A stretch of DNA of 64,000 bases from Micromonospora zingiberis (lineage in GTDB: Bacteria; Actinomycetota; Actinomycetes; Mycobacteriales; Micromonosporaceae). The position numbers and the translations under genes are program-made. The stretch's first letter is position 1. Each line of letters begins with the position of its first letter. Shown here piece after piece: positions 1 through 7,389 of this stretch. The notes below the pieces were generated by a model. That model ran no database searches, was not told the DNA's origin, and was given only the letters and a program-made list of their open reading frames with translations. The stretch is taken from contig NZ_SJJR01000022.1 in assembly GCF_004331455.1 (NCBI RefSeq), positions 39,362-103,361 of the forward strand. The letters run 5' to 3'.

Positions 1-1
1 G

Positions 2-595
2 CACGAGATGTTCGAGGAGGCGTTGCAGATCATCCGGCCGCTGCTCAACGGCGAGACGCTGACCTTCTCCGGCAACCACTACGACGTGCCCGACGCGTAC
101 GTCTGGGACCGGCCCGACGTGCCGGTGCCGATGGCGGTGGCCGCCTCCGGCCGGCAGTCGGCCACCCTCGCCGCCGAGTACGGCGACGGCATGATCGCCA
201 CCGATCCCGAGGCGCGTCTGGTGGACATGTACGAGCGGGCCGGCGGTGCGGGGCGACCCCGATACGGTCAGGTGGCCATCTGCTACGGCCCGGACGAGGC
301 GGAGTGCCGGAAGATCGCCCATGACCAGTTCCGCTGGTTCGGGCTGGGCTGGAAGGTCAACACCGACCTGCCCGACAACGACGCCTTCGAGGCGGCCACC
401 CAGAGCGTCCGCGAGGAGGACGTGGCGGCCGGCGTCTCCTGCGGGCCGGACGTGGACGCGCACGTGGAGGCGTTCAAGAAGTTCGTCGACGCCGGGTTCA
501 CCCACGTCGCGCTGATCCAGGTCGGCGGCGACACCCAACCGATGTTCCTGGACTGGGCGCAGGAGCAACTGCTGCCCCGCCTGCGCGAGCTGTGA
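2..595 (+). CDS. LLM-class F420-dependent oxidoreductase, C-terminal part (5' truncated by window edge)
   Basis: The reading frame is open from base 2 and ends in TGA at 593-595, so about 197 C-terminal residues are present and the N-terminus lies outside the window. The protein resembles the TIGR03557 branch of luciferase-like TIM-barrel enzymes related to F420-dependent glucose-6-phosphate dehydrogenase. Visible family features are the 'MAVAASGRQSATLAAEYGDG' stretch of the cofactor-binding barrel and the C-terminal 'FVDAGFTHVALIQVG' strand. Members use cofactor F420 for hydride transfer in the cytosol; the substrate cannot be told from this part. The 35-residue membrane peptide gene follows 22 bases downstream on the same strand. 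Confidence 0.8.
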   Translation, partial: HEMFEEALQIIRPLLNGETLTFSGNHYDVPDAYVWDRPDVPVPMAVAASGRQSATLAAEYGDGMIATDPEARLVDMYERAGGAGRPRYGQVAICYGPDEAECRKIAHDQFRWFGLGWKVNTDLPDNDAFEAATQSVREEDVAAGVSCGPDVDAHVEAFKKFVDAGFTHVALIQVGGDTQPMFLDWAQEQLLPRLREL

Positions 596-617
596 GCGGC
601 GAGGGTGTGATCGCGCC

Positions 618-725
618 ATGCGTATCGGCAACACGGAGATCCGTCCCGCCGGTGGTGGCCTCGGCTGCCTCCTGATGATCCTCTTCTCGATCGTGCTGAC
701 CGTCCTGCTCAACCTGCTCGTGTGA
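618..725 (+). CDS. small single-span membrane protein, 35 aa
   Basis: ATG at 618 opens a 35-codon frame ending in TGA at 723-725. The product begins MRIGNTEIRPAGGG and continues as one hydrophobic segment (about residues 15-35, LGCLLMILFSIVLTVLLNLL) that runs to the C-terminus. GC at third positions is high, as in neighbouring genes. No function can be assigned. It is probably a tail-anchored or single-pass peptide. It lies 22 bases after the F420 oxidoreductase stop on the same strand, so the two may be co-transcribed. A Shine-Dalgarno is weak (GGCGAGGGTG about 10 bases upstream). Confidence 0.6.
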   Translation: MRIGNTEIRPAGGGLGCLLMILFSIVLTVLLNLLV

Positions 726-763
726 CCCTGGCACGCCCAGGCCCCCAAGCCGTCAGGCGGGGG

Positions 764-1564
764 TCAACGGCGTAGGCCGAAGGCGACCAGGACCTCGCGG
801 GTGGCCTGCCGGACCGGGTCCAGGACGCTGCGCCGCAGCCAGCGACCCGCCGGTACGACGGTGGCCCGCCAGGCGGCGCGTACCGCCCGGCCCACCGGCA
901 CGACCGCGTGCCGCCACACCCAGCGGCCGGCCAGCCACACCGGCCGCAGGGTGAGCGCCCAGCACCACCACAGGATCCGGCCGGCCACCCGCCAGGCCCA
1001 GGGCAGCGCGGAGAGCACCCGTTCGGCCAGGGCGGCGAGCCACCGACCGAGTTGCCGGACGGGCGGGGTGAGCATCCGGACCAGCCAGGTCAGCGGCACC
1101 CAGACGAGGAAGTACAGCGGTATCAGGACCAGGGTCCGCACGACCCAGGCCAGTCCCCGCCCGCACCAGCGCAGTAGCCACATCAGACCCCGGCCGCACC
1201 AGCGCAGCGGCGGCCACAGGGCGCTGTCCCACAGCCAGCGCAGTCCGTTCCACAGCCAGGTCAGCGGCAGCCAGATCAGCGTCTGCCACAACCACAGCGC
1301 GGCGCGGGCCAGCCAGAGCAGCGGTATCCAGATCAGGTGCCGCAGCAGCCACCCGAGGGGACGCAGCAGCCAGCGGTCCACGAACCGCGCCGTCGGGGCG
1401 AGCACCCAGCGGTACAGTCCCCTGCCGGTGGCCGCCACCAGCTCCCAGGCCAGCCGTACCGGCAGCACCACCACCAGCGCGATGCCCCGCGCGATGAGCC
1501 CCACCGCCGACGACCTGCCGCCACCAGCCCCGCCCTGCCCCGCCCGCGACGACGATTCGATCAC
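764..1564 (-). CDS. tryptophan-rich membrane-associated protein of unknown function
   Basis: From a GTG start at 1564 the product is about 266 residues (VIESSSRAGQGG...). The start is uncertain because an in-frame GTG also lies at 1663, but that longer version would run through the dispersed palindrome at 1618-1678. About 31 residues are Trp (near 12%), arranged in short repeats such as LLRW, LWLW, RWCGRG and WIPLLWLA, mixed with Arg and Leu. Acidic residues are rare. Such a strongly hydrophobic and basic sequence suggests re-entrant or amphipathic helices lying on or in the membrane. I recognise no domain. A GGGAGGGG sequence 16 bases upstream is a distant ribosome-binding candidate. Confidence 0.55.
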   Translation of the reverse strand: MIESSSRAGQGGAGGGRSSAVGLIARGIALVVVLPVRLAWELVAATGRGLYRWVLAPTARFVDRWLLRPLGWLLRHLIWIPLLWLARAALWLWQTLIWLPLTWLWNGLRWLWDSALWPPLRWCGRGLMWLLRWCGRGLAWVVRTLVLIPLYFLVWVPLTWLVRMLTPPVRQLGRWLAALAERVLSALPWAWRVAGRILWWCWALTLRPVWLAGRWVWRHAVVPVGRAVRAAWRATVVPAGRWLRRSVLDPVRQATREVLVAFGLRR

Positions 1565-1617
1565 AGCCAGCCACGCTAACCCCCTCCCACCACCGCCCAC
1601 ACCGCCATCCCGGTGGA

Positions 1618-1678
1618 GTTGACCAAGAGGTTTTGGCGTACCAGACCCGCCTACCGCGACCAAAACCTCTTGATCAAC
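1618..1678. repeat. 60-bp dispersed palindrome, copy 1
   Basis: Imperfect inverted repeat with ends GTTGACCAAGAGGTTTTGG and, on the other strand, GTTGATCAAGAGGTTTTGG, enclosing a roughly 20-base centre. It belongs to the same family as 16773-16832, 16855-16915, 16936-16996 and 46589-46648. Its right end contains the stop codon of the neighbouring phosphatase-fold gene (1674-1676). Confidence 0.85.
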
Positions 1679-2507
1679 GCGGCGGGAGCGGGCGCGGCGG
1701 GAGCGGGCGCGGCGGGAGCGGGGGTGGCGGGAGCGGGGGTGGGGTTAGGGAGAGGGTGGTTTGGAGGGGGTGGTGGTCGGAGGCTTGGTGGGTGTGGGGG
1801 GTGCGGATGACCTGGGTGGTGAGGTGGTGGGTGGCGAGGGTGGGGGTGGCGAGCAGGTAGTCCAGGCGCATGTCGGAGAACTCGGCCCCGCCGTACCCGG
1901 TGGGCACGGTGGGACCGGCCGTCGCGCCGAGGTCGACCAGGCCGGCGGCGAGCAGCCGGGCCACCGCTCGGGTGTCCACTGTCCGGCCGTCGCGGCGCAG
2001 GTGCCGGCGACGGTACGCGGCGGGTAGCCGGGCGATCCGGTCGGCGTGCTCGGCGTACGGGTCGAGGGTGTTCAGGTCACCGGCGAGCAGTGCCAGGCCG
2101 TCGCCGGCCCGGCGCAGCGCGGCGCCCGCCCACCCGGCCTCGACCAGACGGCGTCGGCCGGAGTACGGGTGGAAGTGGGTGCTGAGCACGGTCAACGGAC
2201 CGGCGGCGGTGCCGATCGTCACCAGTTGGGCGGCATGGTGGAACGGGCGGCGCACCGGTGCGGCGGCCAGCACCGGCCAGGATGGCCGGACCAGCACCGC
2301 GACCGACTGCCCGAACCAGGTGCCGGCCCGGTACGCCCGCAGGCCCACCCGGGCGGCGAAGCCGGTCACGTCCAGCCCGCGCAGTTCCTGCACGGCGAGC
2401 ACGTCGGGACGCTGTTCGGCGACCACCCGGGCCAGCAGGTCACGCCGATCGGGGCCACCCCGGTCCTGGCCGCCGTTGCGGATGTTCCAGGTGACGATGC
2501 GCAGCAC
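1674..2507 (-). CDS. endonuclease/exonuclease/phosphatase (EEP) family protein
   Basis: GTG start, 277 residues. All EEP-fold landmarks are present: WNIRNGG (metal/active-site Asn) at the N-terminus, QELRG (metal-binding Glu), THFHPYSGR, AGDLNT (catalytic Asp-Asn) and the C-terminal SDHHPL (Asp-His). The family cleaves phosphodiester or phosphomonoester bonds in nucleic acids, inositol phosphates or sphingolipids; the substrate is not evident. No signal peptide is visible. After the fold ends (about residue 250) there is a proline-rich tail encoded by the 15-bp repeat, and the stop codon lies inside the dispersed palindrome. It sits 6 bases downstream of the PAP2 gene, so the two are probably one operon and may act on the same phospho-substrates. 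Confidence 0.8.
   Translation of the reverse strand: MLRIVTWNIRNGGQDRGGPDRRDLLARVVAEQRPDVLAVQELRGLDVTGFAARVGLRAYRAGTWFGQSVAVLVRPSWPVLAAAPVRRPFHHAAQLVTIGTAAGPLTVLSTHFHPYSGRRRLVEAGWAGAALRRAGDGLALLAGDLNTLDPYAEHADRIARLPAAYRRRHLRRDGRTVDTRAVARLLAAGLVDLGATAGPTVPTGYGGAEFSDMRLDYLLATPTLATHHLTTQVIRTPHTHQASDHHPLQTTLSLTPPPLPPPPLPPRPLPPRPLPPR
1681..1740. repeat. 15-bp tandem repeat (4 units) encoding a Pro-rich tail
   Basis: Four 15-bp units (GGCGGGAGCGGGCGC and the variant ending GGGGT) lie head to tail. Read on the minus strand they are in frame with the phosphatase-fold gene and encode its PLPPR-type C-terminal tail, which ends inside the adjacent palindrome. Confidence 0.85.
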
Positions 2508-2513
2508 GGCGAC

Positions 2514-4004
2514 TCAGCCCGGCCGGCTCGCCTTGGCCAACTCGTCGTCGAGGGTGTCGACCTCCTCCGACTCGATGGCCGGCTGGTTGCCCTCGTGGAC
2601 GTCCTCGTTGGGGCGCAGCACCCAGTAGAGCAGCCCGATCCAGAGCGTGGTGAGCAGGATCGCGCCCATGAAGTCGGTCGGGTGGTGCATGCCCCGGTAC
2701 ATCCGCGAGACGGCCACCCCGACCGGCATCACCACCGCGAGCGCCACGAAGATCCACCGCCACCAGCGGTCGGTACAGGGGAAGACGATGACGGCGATGG
2801 CGACCCAGAGGCAGAGCGTGGCCGCGATGTGGCCGGACGGGAAGGACGAGGTCGGCATCGGGCCGTCCAGGTTCTCCACCGGCGGGCGCGGGCGGTCCAC
2901 CGCGGCGGCGGCGGCGAGGAAGAGGGTCAGCTCCCCGAACATGGTCAGCGCCACGAACAGCACCGGCCGCCAGCGCCGCCAGACGGCCAGCACCAGCGGG
3001 CAGAAGACCATCGAGACGAGCAGGATGGCGTGGGTGTCGCCGGCCTTGCTCCACCACCAACTCACCTCGTCGAGCAGCGGGGTGCCCCGCTGCGCGAACC
3101 AGGCCGGCACCGTCTCGTCCAGGGTGGCGAGGAAGGTGCCCTGGGCGTGGTAGCTGACGAACATGCCGAAGGCGTACAGCGCGCCGAAGACCAGCACCCA
3201 ACCGACGATGATCTCGGCGACGCCGGCTCGGGCGTGCGGCAGCAGCTTCTTCTCGTCCGGCGCGGGCGCCACCTCGTGCGCCGCCTCCGGTTCCAGCCCG
3301 TCGGTCAGCGCCGTGGTGGGCCGGCCCCGCTCCACCCGCCACAACTGGAAGGCGTACGCGGTGACCCCGAGCCAGGCCGCGCCGAGCAGCCAGGCACCGA
3401 TCACGTCGGAGAGGAAGTGCACGCCGAGCGCGACCCGGGTGAAGCCGATCAGGAAGACCACGACGCCGACCAGGACCATCGCCGGCCGGCGCCAGCGTGC
3501 CGCCATCGCCGGCAGGAACACCAGCAGCAGGGCACCGTAGGCGACCATCGACCCGAGCGCGTGGCCGCTGGGAAAGCTCTGGCCGGCGTACGTGCCGATC
3601 GGCACCGTCACCTCCGGCCGCAGCCGGTCGACCAGGGTCTTGAGGGACGGGTCGAGGATCAACGCGCCGGCCCCGGTGACGATCAGGAACACGGCGAGCC
3701 GGCCCTGCCGCCGGATCAGCAACCCCACCACGGCGACGGTGATCAGCCAGACGATGACCGGCCGGCCGCCCAGGTCGGTGATCGCGTTGAGCACGGTGAC
3801 CAGCGGACCGATCGGCGCCACCTGGGCGTTGAGCCACTGCGCCACCCCGTGGTCGACGGCGTAGAGCGGGGACCACCGCACACGTACCAGCACCAGCACC
3901 AGCCCGAAGCCGACCCCGGCACCGAGTACGAGCGCCAAGCCGGCGAGCGTACGTTCGGTGAAGTGACCGAGGGGTCGACGCAGTACGTCCCTGACCGCGC
4001 CCAC
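2514..4004 (-). CDS. tandem PAP2-superfamily membrane phosphatase
   Basis: GTG start behind a strong AAGGAGG; 496 residues. It carries two complete type-2 phosphatidic acid phosphatase domains in one polytopic membrane protein. The first shows KTLVDRLRP (122-130), PSGH (145-148) and R190-x5-H196-x3-D200. The second shows a degenerate first motif lacking the Lys (AAVDRPRP, 367-374), an intact PSGH (389-392) and R434-x5-H440-x3-D444. Single-domain relatives are about 200-250 residues, so this is a fused duplication. Likely role: dephosphorylation of lipid phosphates such as undecaprenyl pyrophosphate or phosphatidic acid at the membrane. The YihY and lipid-kinase genes upstream support a membrane-lipid context. 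Confidence 0.85.
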   Translation of the reverse strand: MGAVRDVLRRPLGHFTERTLAGLALVLGAGVGFGLVLVLVRVRWSPLYAVDHGVAQWLNAQVAPIGPLVTVLNAITDLGGRPVIVWLITVAVVGLLIRRQGRLAVFLIVTGAGALILDPSLKTLVDRLRPEVTVPIGTYAGQSFPSGHALGSMVAYGALLLVFLPAMAARWRRPAMVLVGVVVFLIGFTRVALGVHFLSDVIGAWLLGAAWLGVTAYAFQLWRVERGRPTTALTDGLEPEAAHEVAPAPDEKKLLPHARAGVAEIIVGWVLVFGALYAFGMFVSYHAQGTFLATLDETVPAWFAQRGTPLLDEVSWWWSKAGDTHAILLVSMVFCPLVLAVWRRWRPVLFVALTMFGELTLFLAAAAAVDRPRPPVENLDGPMPTSSFPSGHIAATLCLWVAIAVIVFPCTDRWWRWIFVALAVVMPVGVAVSRMYRGMHHPTDFMGAILLTTLWIGLLYWVLRPNEDVHEGNQPAIESEEVDTLDDELAKASRPG

Positions 4005-4071
4005 GGCAGCCTCCTTCGCCTCTGGCGTGCCGCTGTACCCGGTCGATGTCTCCCGTACACCCGGCGGCCGG

Positions 4072-5088
4072 CTACCGAGCGGTCATCTCGCCGGTGTCGA
4101 GCAGACCGTCGCGCGGCGCCTCCGGCTGCCAGCGGTCCGGCTGGGCGGGCTCCTGCACGCCGATGCGCACCGCCTCCAGTTGGGCCGCGAAGGCGAGCCC
4201 ACCGAACAGCGCCATCCCGGTGAGGTTGGCCCACAGCAGCAACGCCATCATCCCGGTCAACGCGCCGTAGGTCTGCCCGAAATCCTCACTGAACCGGACG
4301 TACCCGGCCAGCAGCAGGCTGGTCAGCCACCACAACACGGTGGCGATGCCCGCCCCGAAGAACAGCCAGGACAGGCCGGGCTGGTGGCGTCGGGGTGCGT
4401 GCCGGAACAGCACCGCGACGGCGAGCACGGTCAGCCCGAAACTGAGCGGCCAGCGGACCAGGTCCCAGCCCACACTGGCGGCCCCGCCCCAGTCGTAGTG
4501 CCGCTGCACCGAGTCACCCATCGGCCCACCGCCGACCAGGATCAGGAAGCCGGCCAGTGCCGGTAGGCCGGCGATGACGGCCAGCACCGCCGCCCGCAGG
4601 TACTTCCGTAGCGCCGGCCGGTCCCGTTCGACGCCGTAGATCCGGTTCGCGCCGCGTTCGATCTGGGCCATGGTGCTGGTCAACGCCGTCAGCCCGGTGA
4701 CCAGACCCAGGGTGAGCGCCACCTCGCCGATGTCCTCGGCCCGTTCGGCGCCGGCACCGTCGCCGTCACCGAGCAGTTCGGCGACCACCTGCTCGCTGGC
4801 GCCGGGAGTCAACGCCAGTACGGTGTCGGCGACCACCTCGCCGCCCTCCGCCGCGCCCAGCTCGGCGATCAGCCCGGTCAACGCGATCAGGAACGGGACC
4901 ACCGCCAAACAGAGCTGGAACGCGAAGGCCCGGGAATGACTGAACCCGTCGCCGTAGCGGAACCGGGTGAAGGCGTCGCGCAGCAACTGCCAGCCGCCCT
5001 CCCGGCGCAGCGTCTGCCAGGCGTGGTCGGCGCAGAGCTGCTCCTCCGACATCAGCCGGGTCTCCGGCACCAGCTTGGTGCTACTCAC
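4072..5088 (-). CDS. YihY/BrkB-family inner membrane protein
   Basis: GTG start at 5088, 338 residues; an in-frame ATG 12 codons later is an alternative. The family signature is an N-terminal amphipathic part (W..L.DAFTRF..GDGFSHSRAFAFQLCLAVVPFLIAL) followed by about six membrane spans, ending with FSEDFGQTYGALTGMMALLLWANLTGMALFGGLAFAAQLEAVR. Members were once labelled RNase BN, which is wrong; their role is unknown but related to the envelope. The start codon is the end point of the 56-bp mini-ORF array upstream (5081-5255), so translation may be coupled to those mini-ORFs. The lipid kinase lies directly upstream on the same strand. Confidence 0.85.
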   Translation of the reverse strand: MSSTKLVPETRLMSEEQLCADHAWQTLRREGGWQLLRDAFTRFRYGDGFSHSRAFAFQLCLAVVPFLIALTGLIAELGAAEGGEVVADTVLALTPGASEQVVAELLGDGDGAGAERAEDIGEVALTLGLVTGLTALTSTMAQIERGANRIYGVERDRPALRKYLRAAVLAVIAGLPALAGFLILVGGGPMGDSVQRHYDWGGAASVGWDLVRWPLSFGLTVLAVAVLFRHAPRRHQPGLSWLFFGAGIATVLWWLTSLLLAGYVRFSEDFGQTYGALTGMMALLLWANLTGMALFGGLAFAAQLEAVRIGVQEPAQPDRWQPEAPRDGLLDTGEMTAR

Positions 5089-5255
5089 CGGAGTCGCTTT
5101 CGTTCACGACTGCGGGGCTCGCAAGCTCACTCCTCGCGCTCACCGAGCTGGCCTTTCGTTCACGACTGCGGGGCTCGCAAGCTCACTCCTCGCGCTCACC
5201 GAGCTGGCCTTTCGTTCGCGACTGCGGGGCTCGCAAGCTCACTCCTCGCGCTCAC
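5081..5255 (-). repeat. 56-bp tandem cassette array of translationally coupled mini-ORFs (GTGA type)
   Basis: Three units with period 56 (minus-strand GTG at 5255, 5199 and 5143). Each opens a 19-20 codon frame beginning MSARSELASPAV. The first two end in TGA overlapping the next GTG as GTGA. The third runs into TAG just past the GTG start of the YihY gene (5088). The first unit overlaps the end of the lipid kinase gene, whose last residues (GEREE) are encoded by it. The period equals ORF length (60) minus 4, as required for unbroken GTGA coupling. GAAAGG about 10 bases before each GTG could serve as ribosome-binding site. Confidence 0.8.
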
Positions 5256-6252
5256 CGCGGGCCTCCTCGACCAGGTGCTCGCCTCGCTCGGCGGCAGCGG
5301 CCGCGTCCTCGGTGAGGTCGGGCGCCTGCTCCGGTCGGGGTACGCACAACCACAGCGCCCGCCGGTGGATCTGCGCCCGCAGGGTGCGCCCGGGCTCGAT
5401 CAGGTCACCGTCCAGCTCGCGGGGCTGGGCCCGGTTGCTGGTGACCTCGATGCGCCGGGCCCGGAACTCCTCCATCCGGGGCACCCGGTCGCGGCGGCGC
5501 AACACCCCCCACCCGAGGGCGAGCCAGTGCCGCAGCGTACGTGGGCTGAGCACCGCGACGTCGAAGTAGCCGTCGTCGGGTTCGGCGTCGGTGAGCAGGG
5601 TGACCCCGCCCTGGAGCCGGCCGACGTTGGCGACCAGCACCGACCGGACCCGACGGCGCAACGGCGGCTGGTCGTCCAACCGGATCTCCACCCGCATCGG
5701 CCGGTCCCGCAGGTGTCGGACCGCGCCCACCACGTACGCCGGCCAGCCGATCCGCCGCTTGGTGGTCTCGCTGGTGGCGGCGAGCATCTGCGCGTCGAAA
5801 CCCATGCCGGCCATCACCGCGAAGTGCTGCCCGTCCACCTCGCCGACGTCGAGCAGTCGCCGCCCACGCTCGACGGCCACCGCCAGCCCGGCCGCCAGGT
5901 CGGTGGAGAGTCCCAGGTTGGCCGCGAGCAGGTTGCCGGTGCCCTGCGGCAGCACGGCGAGCGTGGCTTCGGTGCCGACCAGCGCGCTGACACAGGCCCG
6001 CACGGTGCCGTCGCCGCCGCAGGCGAAGACCACCTCGGCGCCGGCCGCGATCGCCTGCTCGGTCTGGCCCCGGCCGGGGTCGTCGACGGTGGTCTCGTAC
6101 CACAGCGGCTCGGCCCAGCCGGCGGCGGCGAGCGTGTCGCCGACGGTGCGCCGCAACGTCTCGGGATCGGCCACCTTGACCGGGTTGACCACCACCGCGC
6201 TGCGTAGCGATCCCGCCTGCCGTCCAGCTTCCACGGCGCCAGTGTGCGCCAT
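5239..6252 (-). CDS. diacylglycerol kinase family (YegS/DagK-like) lipid kinase
   Basis: ATG start at 6252, 337 residues. Motifs of the DAGK catalytic fold are clear: VVVNPVK near the N-terminus, CGGDGTVR (ATP-binding GGDGT), LPQGTGNLLA, and the second-domain MAGMGFDA and LTDAEPDDGYFDV. The family phosphorylates diacylglycerol or similar lipids, using ATP, at the cytosolic membrane face. Start choice: the upstream extension to 6387 is Arg/Pro-rich and not family-like, so MAHTGAVEAG is preferred. The C-terminus is encoded by the first unit of the 56-bp repeat. It diverges from the stress-protein gene at 6444 and is followed by YihY and PAP2 genes on the same strand. Confidence 0.85.
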   Translation of the reverse strand: MAHTGAVEAGRQAGSLRSAVVVNPVKVADPETLRRTVGDTLAAAGWAEPLWYETTVDDPGRGQTEQAIAAGAEVVFACGGDGTVRACVSALVGTEATLAVLPQGTGNLLAANLGLSTDLAAGLAVAVERGRRLLDVGEVDGQHFAVMAGMGFDAQMLAATSETTKRRIGWPAYVVGAVRHLRDRPMRVEIRLDDQPPLRRRVRSVLVANVGRLQGGVTLLTDAEPDDGYFDVAVLSPRTLRHWLALGWGVLRRRDRVPRMEEFRARRIEVTSNRAQPRELDGDLIEPGRTLRAQIHRRALWLCVPRPEQAPDLTEDAAAAAERGEHLVEEARGEREE

Positions 6253-6443
6253 GGTGCGGGGTTCGGCGACCCGGCGTCGGGTGGGCAGGTTCACCCGCCG
6301 ACGGCGTTTGAAATCGCGGCGGGCAGTTCCGGCGGGGTGCGCAGGTGCCTGGAGTGCCGTTGCTCCGATCGCGCCCCCGGGTGGCACCGCCGCGACTAGC
6401 CTCAGACGCAGGTCAGGCGCGACAGCTGCGGGGGTGAGGTCGG

Positions 6444-7274
6444 ATGGCCGCAGCCAGCGACGCGCCGGTGCTGGCCGGCATCGGTCCGGAGGACGCCCTG
6501 CCGGTGGTCCGGACCGCCGCGCGGGTGGCCGCCGCGCACCGGCGCGGACTGCACCTGCTGCACGCGTTCAACTGGGCGGCGATGGACGCCCCGGCGGTCT
6601 CCGGGTCCCGGGCCGACGCCGAGCGGCTCATCGCCGAGGCCACCGAGGCGGCCCGCCTGAGCGAGCCGGACGTCCCCCTGACCACCGAGATCGTCGAGGG
6701 CCCGGCGGTGGCGAACCTCGTACGCAGGTCCGAGTCGGCCTTCCTGGTGGCCGTGGGTGACGGCGGGATGGCCCACTGCGACCGCTGCATCCCGGCGGAC
6801 AGCCCCGCCGTGCAGGTGGCCGCCCGGGCCGAGTGCCCGGTGCTGGTCGCCCGCCGGGAACCACCGCCGCAGGGTCCGGTGCTGGTCGGGGTGGACGGCT
6901 CGACACCCGCCGAGATCGCACTGGCCTGGGCGTTCACCTGCGCGACCGAACACCGTTCCCGGCTGCTGGCCGTGTGGGTGGTCGACACGGACGCCGCGAT
7001 CAAGCCAGCCACCGACCGGCTCCGCGAACTGGTCGCCCGGTACGGCGCCGGTCACCCCGACACCACCACCGAATGCCACGTCGTCTGCGGCGATCCCGGC
7101 GCGGTACTGGTCGACCAGTCCCGGTCGGCGCAGCTGACGGTGGTCGCCGCTCGCGGCGACGAGTCGTGGCGCGGCATGCTCGGCGCGGTCAGTCAGTCCC
7201 TGCTCTACCACTCCCCCTCGCCGGTGATCGTGGTGCGTGGCGTGTCCGACGTACCGGGTGCCGACGGGTCGTGA
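6444..7274 (+). CDS. universal stress protein, two UspA domains
   Basis: ATG start, 276 residues, two tandem USP domains. The second (from about VLVGVDGSTPAEIAL) has the nucleotide-site pattern AARGDESWRGMLGAVSQS close to the C-terminus, though less canonical than G-2x-G-9x-GS. The first domain has lost most of the ATP loop (AVGDGGMAHCDRC). Two-domain USPs are typical of actinobacteria and are induced by DevR/DosR during hypoxia in mycobacteria. It stands upstream of phosphoketolase on the same strand, and a DevR-type box lies between them, so phosphoketolase may also have its own promoter. Confidence 0.85.
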   Translation: MAAASDAPVLAGIGPEDALPVVRTAARVAAAHRRGLHLLHAFNWAAMDAPAVSGSRADAERLIAEATEAARLSEPDVPLTTEIVEGPAVANLVRRSESAFLVAVGDGGMAHCDRCIPADSPAVQVAARAECPVLVARREPPPQGPVLVGVDGSTPAEIALAWAFTCATEHRSRLLAVWVVDTDAAIKPATDRLRELVARYGAGHPDTTTECHVVCGDPGAVLVDQSRSAQLTVVAARGDESWRGMLGAVSQSLLYHSPSPVIVVRGVSDVPGADGS

Positions 7275-7287
7275 CACCCGGGCGGGC

Positions 7288-7301
7288 GGGACCAATGACC
7301 C
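7288..7301. promoter_or_regulatory. DevR/DosR-type box upstream of phosphoketolase
   Basis: GGGACCAATGACCC fits the core GGGAC-N4-GNCCC of the DosR consensus. It lies 88 bases before the phosphoketolase ATG. The DevR orthologue at 16050-16688 keeps the DosR DNA-contact residues, which makes the match meaningful. Confidence 0.55.
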
Positions 7302-7389
7302 TGATCCACGGTCACCGATGCGGCCAAGCTGAACGAGGAAACCGCGTTGCGGATGCAGGATCCACCGAACCGCGAGAGGCTCACCCGGT

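Noticed and set aside
2046..4223. Long plus-strand open frame (725 codons) opposite the PAP2 and phosphatase-fold genes
   Set aside because: Its product is Gly/His/Gln/Arg-rich without any domain, and it mirrors two genes with clear catalytic motifs; it is an antisense shadow caused by high GC.
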